Assembly (NCBI GenBank): GCA_031273405.1
Contig: JAISRW010000136.1
Coordinates: forward strand, 1 to 18,389
Origin: Treponema sp.
Lineage (GTDB): Bacteria; Spirochaetota; Spirochaetia; Treponematales; Breznakiellaceae
Direction of reading: 5' to 3'
Length of the DNA: 18,389 nucleotides
Shown: piece after piece, positions 14,200 through 18,389 of the stretch
How the letters are laid out: each line of letters opens with the position of its first letter
How positions within the stretch are numbered: the first letter of the stretch is position 1
Made by a program: the position numbers and the translations under genes
The notes under the pieces: model-generated
Database searches by the model: none
What the model was told of the DNA's origin: nothing
The model's input: only the letters and a program-made list of their open reading frames with translations

Positions 14200-15537
14200 C
14201 TACTCCCACGGGAAGGCCTCCCCGCCGGCGGCCCAGTCGGCGTATTGGACGGCGGTGCGGGGGGAGCGGCCGTTGAACCAGCGCTCCCAGCGGAGGGCGT
14301 TTTCCCGGTAGAGGCGGCGGCTTGCTTCGGCCGCCGGGGAGGCACCGCCGGACAAGATGCCCCGGCGTACCGCGATGTATTCGGCTATTTCGAGGTATTC
14401 TTCCTGGGTGGGGGAGCTGAATACCACCGTAAGGCCGAAGCGGTCGGAAAGGGAAAGCTGTTCCTGCATGGTGTCGAAGTCCCGCACGTCGTCGTTGACG
14501 GCCCTGTCGGAATGCCGCTCTTTTACCAGATGGCGGCGGTTGCTGGTGGCGTAGATCACCGCGTTGGGCGGCCGCCGCTCCACGCCGCCTTCCAGGAGGG
14601 CTTTGAGGGCGGTAAAGGAAGCGTCCACGGCCTCAAAAGCAAGATCGTCGATAAAAACAACGAAACGCGGGGCCCGGCGGCCAAGGGTTTCCATGATAAC
14701 CGGGAGTTCGGAAAGGTCTTCCTTCCGGACCTCCAGGAGCCTAAGACCCCGGCCGGCATATTCGCCGCAGACCGCCTTGATGGTGGCGGACTTCCCGGTT
14801 CCCCTGTCGCCGTAGAGGAGGAGGTTATTGGCGGGCCTGCCTTCCAGAAACTTGAAGGTATTGGAAACTACTACAGAACGCTGCGCCTCATAACCATAGA
14901 GATCCGCCTGAACGACGGGGTCGGGATTGGCGACAGGCCGCAGGCCGCCTTCCTTAAGATTCCAGCGGAACGAAGGGTACACCCCCAGGAGGCCCGCGCC
15001 GTTGTCGCGGATATAGCCGGCAAATTCCCGCAGCCCCTCCCCCCAGCGGGAGCCCCGGACAAAGAAGGCCCCGGCGCCGCTTCCGGCATTCCCTTCGGCC
15101 GCCCGGAGCACCGCGGCTTCGGCGTCCGTCAGCTTCGCCTCCCCGTCAACGGCTTCAAGCCGGCGGGCGACACAGGCGGCCAGTTCCGAAAGATCCAAGG
15201 CGGCGATGCGGCCCAGCCGGACGAGGTCGTTCCCGGATAAGACCAAAAGAACAGAATCGACGCCGGAAGCCCCTGCCTGTTCCGCCCTGAGGGTAAAAGG
15301 GTTCTCGTCCCTCAGGACAAGTTCCGCCATGGTGTCGTAAAAAGAATAGTTCCGGTTGTACTTGACGAAAAGGGACATGAAAGAAGACCATCTCCCGACG
15401 AGCGCGGAGCTTTCCCCGGGGAGGGCCTCCAGCAGATCCCGAAGGGCCCCCAGGAGAGGATGTTGTTTCAGGCCGGAAAAAACTTTTAGGGCGGCCAGGT
15501 CGATGAGGACGGTCCGGGAGACTTGAACAATATCCAT
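14200..15537 (-). CDS. AAA+ ATPase, DUF815 family (COG2607-like)
   Basis: A 445-residue P-loop ATPase. An N-terminal all-helical region (about 1-180), not obviously a known domain, is followed by an AAA+ module: YGYEAQRSVVVSNTFKFLEG, Walker A GDRGTGKS (243-250), Walker B FVVFIDDL (292-299), sensor-1 ATSNRRH (330-336) and a C-terminal segment with LSLSDRFGLTVVFSSPTQEEYLEI. This matches the DUF815 family of uncharacterised ATPases. The ATG lies 3 nt after the rnfB stop and has no clear Shine-Dalgarno sequence, so it is probably translated by coupling as the last gene of the rnf operon. A role in Rnf assembly or cofactor loading is possible but unproven; the linkage could also be incidental. Confidence 0.8.
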   Translation of the reverse strand: MDIVQVSRTVLIDLAALKVFSGLKQHPLLGALRDLLEALPGESSALVGRWSSFMSLFVKYNRNYSFYDTMAELVLRDENPFTLRAEQAGASGVDSVLLVLSGNDLVRLGRIAALDLSELAACVARRLEAVDGEAKLTDAEAAVLRAAEGNAGSGAGAFFVRGSRWGEGLREFAGYIRDNGAGLLGVYPSFRWNLKEGGLRPVANPDPVVQADLYGYEAQRSVVVSNTFKFLEGRPANNLLLYGDRGTGKSATIKAVCGEYAGRGLRLLEVRKEDLSELPVIMETLGRRAPRFVVFIDDLAFEAVDASFTALKALLEGGVERRPPNAVIYATSNRRHLVKERHSDRAVNDDVRDFDTMQEQLSLSDRFGLTVVFSSPTQEEYLEIAEYIAVRRGILSGGASPAAEASRRLYRENALRWERWFNGRSPRTAVQYADWAAGGEAFPWE

Positions 15538-15540
15538 GGG

Positions 15541-16356
15541 CTAAACCGGGACAAGATCCCGCCTGATGAGCTTCATCACCTTGATGGGGCATTTTTCCGT
15601 ACAGGTTCCGCAGCCCGTACATTTGGAATGATCCACCACCGGTATGCCGTTGGCCATCTTGATGCATCCTTCGGGACAGTTTTTGACGCAGAGTTCGCAT
15701 TTAATGCACCCGGCTTTGCAGTTTTTTGCCACCATGGTTTTGAGGACATTGAGATTGGAACAGAGGGGAATAGCGCCGATGGCGTCCCTCGGGACGGCCC
15801 GGATGATGTGCTGGGGGCACTCGGCCATACACGCCTTGCAGCCGGTACATTTGGAATAATCCACCACAGGCAGGCCGTTTTCTCCCATGGCGAGGGCGCC
15901 GAATTTGCAGACCTTTACACAGTCCCCAAAGCCCTGGCAGCCCCAGGAGCAGCGCTTGATGCTTCCGGTGGAGATCCTCGCCGCCCGGCAGCTTTTAACC
16001 CCCAGGTATATTCCCTTTAAAAGGGCCTTGTCTTTGGCGCCCCGGCACGCAACCACTGCCGCCACAGGCTTCAGGTCGGCGCTGCCACCTACCAGGGCGG
16101 CGAGCTTTTCCGCCGCCGCCTTCCCGCCTACGGAACAGCGGTTTATATCAGCCCGACGGGAAGCCACGGCGGCGGCGTAACCGTCGCAACCGGGGTAGCC
16201 GCAGGCGCCGCAGTTAGCGCCGGGGAGACATTCCCGGATTTGGCCGATCAGGGGATCTTCGGTGACGGCAAAAAATTGTTTAAAAAACCCCAGGGCCATT
16301 CCCAGAACAAAGGCAAGGGCCAGTGCGAACAGCGCGGTAATCAGTACGATACTCAT
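15541..16356 (-). CDS. rnfB: Ion-translocating oxidoreductase complex subunit RnfB
   Basis: A 271-residue iron-sulphur subunit that receives electrons from ferredoxin in the Rnf complex. An N-terminal membrane anchor (about 3-24) is followed by the RnfB-type [4Fe-4S] domain, with C49, C52 and C57 in NCGACGYPGC and C74. Two double-cluster ferredoxin modules follow: CSWGCQGFGDCVKVCKF (136-152) with CTGCKACMAECP (170-181), and CKAGCIKCELCVKNCP (213-228) with CTGCGTCTEKCP (246-257). In the first motif the usual Pro after the last Cys is Lys. An extra C43 lies just before the first cluster. The start is 9 nt after the rnfA stop, with a G-rich ribosome binding site. Confidence 0.95.
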   Translation of the reverse strand: MSIVLITALFALALAFVLGMALGFFKQFFAVTEDPLIGQIRECLPGANCGACGYPGCDGYAAAVASRRADINRCSVGGKAAAEKLAALVGGSADLKPVAAVVACRGAKDKALLKGIYLGVKSCRAARISTGSIKRCSWGCQGFGDCVKVCKFGALAMGENGLPVVDYSKCTGCKACMAECPQHIIRAVPRDAIGAIPLCSNLNVLKTMVAKNCKAGCIKCELCVKNCPEGCIKMANGIPVVDHSKCTGCGTCTEKCPIKVMKLIRRDLVPV

Positions 16357-16365
16357 GACGGCCCC

Positions 16366-16941
16366 CTACTTTACCAGACCCGAGAAGCCCATAAAGGCGA
16401 CGGAAAGAAGAGACGCCGACACAAAGAGTATGGGAGTCCCCCTGAGGAAGGCGGGAATGGGGCTGGTTCTGATCCGCCGGCGTATCCCCGCCAGGAGAAG
16501 GAGGGCAAGAAGGAAACCCAGGGCCACCCCCAGAGCGTAAACCAGGGATTCGGCAAAATTAAAATCCTTGGATATGTTGTTCAGGGTAACGTAGAGGATG
16601 GCGCAGTTGGTGGTGATCAGGGCGAGATAAATGCCCATGGCCTTGTAAAGGCCGGGGGCGGATTTTTTGAGGTAGAATTCCACGAGCTGTACCAGCGCCG
16701 CGATGACCAGAATAAAGGCCAGGGTCTGGAGGAATTTAAGCCCCAGGGGGGCAAGAATAAAATGATAGACAGGCCAGGTAACGCAGGTAGCGAGAACCGT
16801 CACAAAGGTTACCGCCAAGCCCATGCCGGCGGACTTCTGCTCGTCGGTACTCATCCCGATAAAGGGGCAGAGGGCCAGGAAGCTCATAAAGACGATGTTA
16901 TCGCTTAGAGCGGCTTTGAAAAAAATACTAAAGAAGTTCAT
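16366..16941 (-). CDS. rnfA: Ion-translocating oxidoreductase complex subunit RnfA
   Basis: A 191-residue integral membrane subunit with six predicted helices. I start it at the ATG at 16941, which shares its A with the TGA of rnfE (TGATG overlap) and gives the usual N-terminus MNFFSIFFKAALSDNIVFM; a GTG three codons upstream (16950) is possible. C25 in LCPFIG and C113 in TTNCAI match the cysteines that, with two in RnfE, hold the iron-sulphur centre in the middle of the membrane in known Rnf and Nqr structures. The common V-N-N motif of the first helix is replaced by S-D-N. Operon position between rnfE and rnfB is canonical. Confidence 0.94.
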   Translation of the reverse strand: MNFFSIFFKAALSDNIVFMSFLALCPFIGMSTDEQKSAGMGLAVTFVTVLATCVTWPVYHFILAPLGLKFLQTLAFILVIAALVQLVEFYLKKSAPGLYKAMGIYLALITTNCAILYVTLNNISKDFNFAESLVYALGVALGFLLALLLLAGIRRRIRTSPIPAFLRGTPILFVSASLLSVAFMGFSGLVK

Positions 16942-17573
16942 CAGCAGCACCCCGCTTTGTCCCGGTTAACCGGGGCTTTGTTTATGCGCCCTTTTAGAAA
17001 AAGCCCGAAGCTGATAAAGAGGGCGAACACCAGGAAGCCTCCCGGCGGCAGGGCGAAGAAGAGGATGGGCGTATAGGAGGCGCCCAGGACATTCAAGCCA
17101 AGGATCGAGCCGTTGCCCAAAAGTTCCCGCACCAGAGAAATGGCCGCCAGCACCCAGGTATAGCCCAGGCCCATACCCAAGGCGTCAAAAAAAACATTAC
17201 CCAGGGACTCCCTGGAGGCGTAGGCTTCGACCCGGCCCATGATGATGCAGTTTACCACGATGAGGGGGATGAAAAGCCCCATGCTCTCGGAAAGATCCGG
17301 GAAATACGCCTGGAGCACGTAGTCGATGATGGTGGTAAAGGCGGCGATAACAATGATAAAAACGGGAATACGAACCGCCGCCGGAATGAGTTTACGGAAA
17401 AGGGAAATGACGATTTCGGACATCAAAAGCACAAAGGTCATGGAAAGGCCCATTCCTATACCGTTGGCCACGGCGGTGGTTACGGCCAGGGAAGAACAGA
17501 GGCCGATCATGAGAACAAGAAGCGGGTTCTCGTTGACAAGGCCGTTGGCGAATATCGTTAAGTATTTTTTCAT
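16941..17573 (-). CDS. rnfE: Ion-translocating oxidoreductase complex subunit RnfE
   Basis: A 210-residue membrane subunit, paralogous in fold to RnfA. It begins MKKYLTIFANGLVNENPLLVLMIGLC, as expected for RnfE. C26 (GLCSSLAVT) and C109 (VVNCIIMGRVEAYAS) are the two cysteines expected to ligate the intramembrane iron-sulphur centre. The segment PPGGFLVFALFI near residue 180 is also typical. The C-terminus ends in a Cys pair after a short polar tail. The ATG overlaps the TGA of rnfG by 4 bases (ATGA), indicating translational coupling. Confidence 0.94.
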   Translation of the reverse strand: MKKYLTIFANGLVNENPLLVLMIGLCSSLAVTTAVANGIGMGLSMTFVLLMSEIVISLFRKLIPAAVRIPVFIIVIAAFTTIIDYVLQAYFPDLSESMGLFIPLIVVNCIIMGRVEAYASRESLGNVFFDALGMGLGYTWVLAAISLVRELLGNGSILGLNVLGASYTPILFFALPPGGFLVFALFISFGLFLKGRINKAPVNRDKAGCC

Positions 17574-18214
17574 TTTACTTCCTTCCAGGAATCAGTCCGG
17601 GAATCAGTCCGGGAACCAGGCTGGGAATCAAGCCATTTCCTGCCCGCGTCACCGGCGCTGTTCACCAGCATCGAAACCGCCCGGCTCGTGATAGTCGCCG
17701 CGGTGATGGCCTCAACCTGGCCGCCGTCTTTCGTTACCCTGATAGAACCGTCCGCGGCCATTCCCGCGAACTGCCCGTAAAAGGTTTTGGTATTCTCCGG
17801 CTTGTCCACGAAATAAGAGGGAGAGCCGGCGTTGGCGCCCAGCCCCGGCGTGTCGGTGTTCTTGAGGATCCGCACCCCCGCGATTTTCCCGTCGGCGCCA
17901 ACGCCCACCAGGGCGGTGATGGTGTCGTTAAAGCCCTGACTCGAAACGTTCAGCGCTATCCCCGCCAGGGCGCTCCCTTTTTTCGCCCTGTAGGCGCTGC
18001 CGAAAGCCACCGCGTCTCCGGCGCCGGCCAGGGGCTCGGCAATCTCCTCGAAGACCGCGTCGCCGCCGAAGATGTCTTTCAGCGCGGTATCGAGTTTGGC
18101 CGCCTGATTCACCGCGATCCGTTCCTCGGTGGAGGCGTACACAAAGGCGAGACCCACGCAGGCTGCGGCGGCAAAGCACATCAGCGCAAAAGCCAGCTTA
18201 AAAATATCTTTCAT
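17570..18214 (-). CDS. rnfG: Ion-translocating oxidoreductase complex subunit RnfG
   Basis: A 214-residue FMN-carrying subunit with one N-terminal membrane helix (about 5-27) and an extracytoplasmic domain. TDTPGLGANAGSPSYF (120-135) is the family's PGLG motif. The flavinylation site is EAITAATITSRAVS: T174 corresponds to the Thr that carries covalent FMN in the usual SGAT motif, here reading TAAT, so Gly is replaced by Ala. The last 20 residues repeat xxDS (WLDS-QPGS-RTDS-RTDS) because of a 12-bp tandem repeat. Start and stop both overlap neighbours (ATGA with rnfD and with rnfE). Confidence 0.93.
   Translation of the reverse strand: MKDIFKLAFALMCFAAAACVGLAFVYASTEERIAVNQAAKLDTALKDIFGGDAVFEEIAEPLAGAGDAVAFGSAYRAKKGSALAGIALNVSSQGFNDTITALVGVGADGKIAGVRILKNTDTPGLGANAGSPSYFVDKPENTKTFYGQFAGMAADGSIRVTKDGGQVEAITAATITSRAVSMLVNSAGDAGRKWLDSQPGSRTDSRTDSWKEVK
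17588..17635. repeat. Four tandem 12-bp repeats in the rnfG 3' end
   Basis: Units on the plus strand are GGAATCAGTCCG (17588-17599), GGAATCAGTCCG (17600-17611), GGAACCAGGCTG (17612-17623) and GGAATCAAGCCA (17624-17635). The period is a multiple of three, so copy number can change without shifting the frame; the encoded tail gains or loses four residues per unit. Confidence 0.8.
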
Positions 18215-18389
18215 TTTGCCGCCTCCCCGGGGGCTTTTACCGGCTTCACATAACCGAACTTTTTCTGGAGCAGCCGGTTAAGGAAGGGGGTCAGGGTATT
18301 CATGATAAGGATGCCGTAGGTCACCCCCTCGGGGTAAATGCCCCACTGCCTGATCAATACGACGATGATCCCGGCGCCGCAGCCAAAGA
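18211..18389 (-). CDS. rnfD: Ion-translocating oxidoreductase complex subunit RnfD (C-terminal part)
   Basis: The last 58 codons of a gene that enters from the right edge. The visible residues include a membrane segment beginning FGCGAGIIVVLIRQWG, then YPEGVTYGILIMNTLTPFLNR, the highly conserved C-terminal motif of RnfD/NqrB-type subunits. The tail ends VKAPGEAAK. The TGA overlaps the rnfG ATG (ATGA). The FMN-attachment Thr and the remaining helices lie outside the window. Gene order predicts rnfC further upstream. Confidence 0.92.
   Translation of the reverse strand, partial: FGCGAGIIVVLIRQWGIYPEGVTYGILIMNTLTPFLNRLLQKKFGYVKPVKAPGEAAK

Noticed and set aside
14245..15240. 331-codon plus-strand open frame opposite the DUF815 ATPase
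   Set aside because: The minus strand has Walker A, Walker B and sensor motifs; the plus frame shows no domain and only repeats GC-driven residues.

Overview
The window looks like part of a Treponema (spirochaete) chromosome, closest in style to the GC-rich, repeat-laden genomes of free-living or termite-gut treponemes. The case rests on three things: a full-length homologue of the treponemal cytoplasmic filament protein CfpA; several small secreted or membrane proteins of a treponemal type; and a pair of cyclic-nucleotide-binding regulators that I recall as also being paired in Treponema pallidum. Genus-level assignment is by recognition only; no search was run.

Layout. Positions 1-210 are AT-rich and abut the GC-rich 3' remnant of an unidentified gene (211-369). 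Then come seven 21-bp palindromic repeats (430-580) and a hairpin-dense non-coding stretch to 1066. Two tandem PocR-domain/AraC regulators follow on the minus strand (1067-3855), preceded upstream by a lipoprotein with a lamin-tail-like domain (4030-5046). A 445-bp divergent intergenic region with a multi-hairpin repeat leads to a short unknown gene (5492-5938), which overlaps tail to tail with a DUF2259-type secreted protein (5913-6614). A polytopic membrane protein (6709-7542) and cfpA (7737-9767, with a recognisable promoter) follow on the plus strand. A minus-strand operon then reads amidohydrolase, CNB-TPR protein, Crp/Fnr regulator (12826 down to 9879). After a second copy of the multi-hairpin repeat comes a PHP-domain phosphoesterase (13171-14022). 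The right end is the distal part of an rnf operon in the canonical order rnfD (partial), G, E, A, B, followed by a DUF815-type AAA+ ATPase as the last gene.

How the genes work together. Rnf is a membrane ferredoxin:NAD+ oxidoreductase that couples electron flow to an ion gradient; rnfC should lie just beyond the right edge. The rnf genes are coupled by overlapping stop/start codons, and the ATPase starts 3 nt after rnfB, so it is probably co-expressed. The amidohydrolase-CNB-Crp cluster is similarly tight (10-nt and 1-nt gaps) and may link a deamination reaction to cyclic-nucleotide signalling (inference). The two PocR/AraC proteins are probably ligand-responsive activators with no obvious target operon inside the window.

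The least expected content is in the non-coding DNA: a dispersed family of 18-23-bp palindromes whose two arms covary (GAACC/GGTTC versus GGACC/GGTCC), and two copies of a larger multi-hairpin element, both sitting between divergently transcribed genes.
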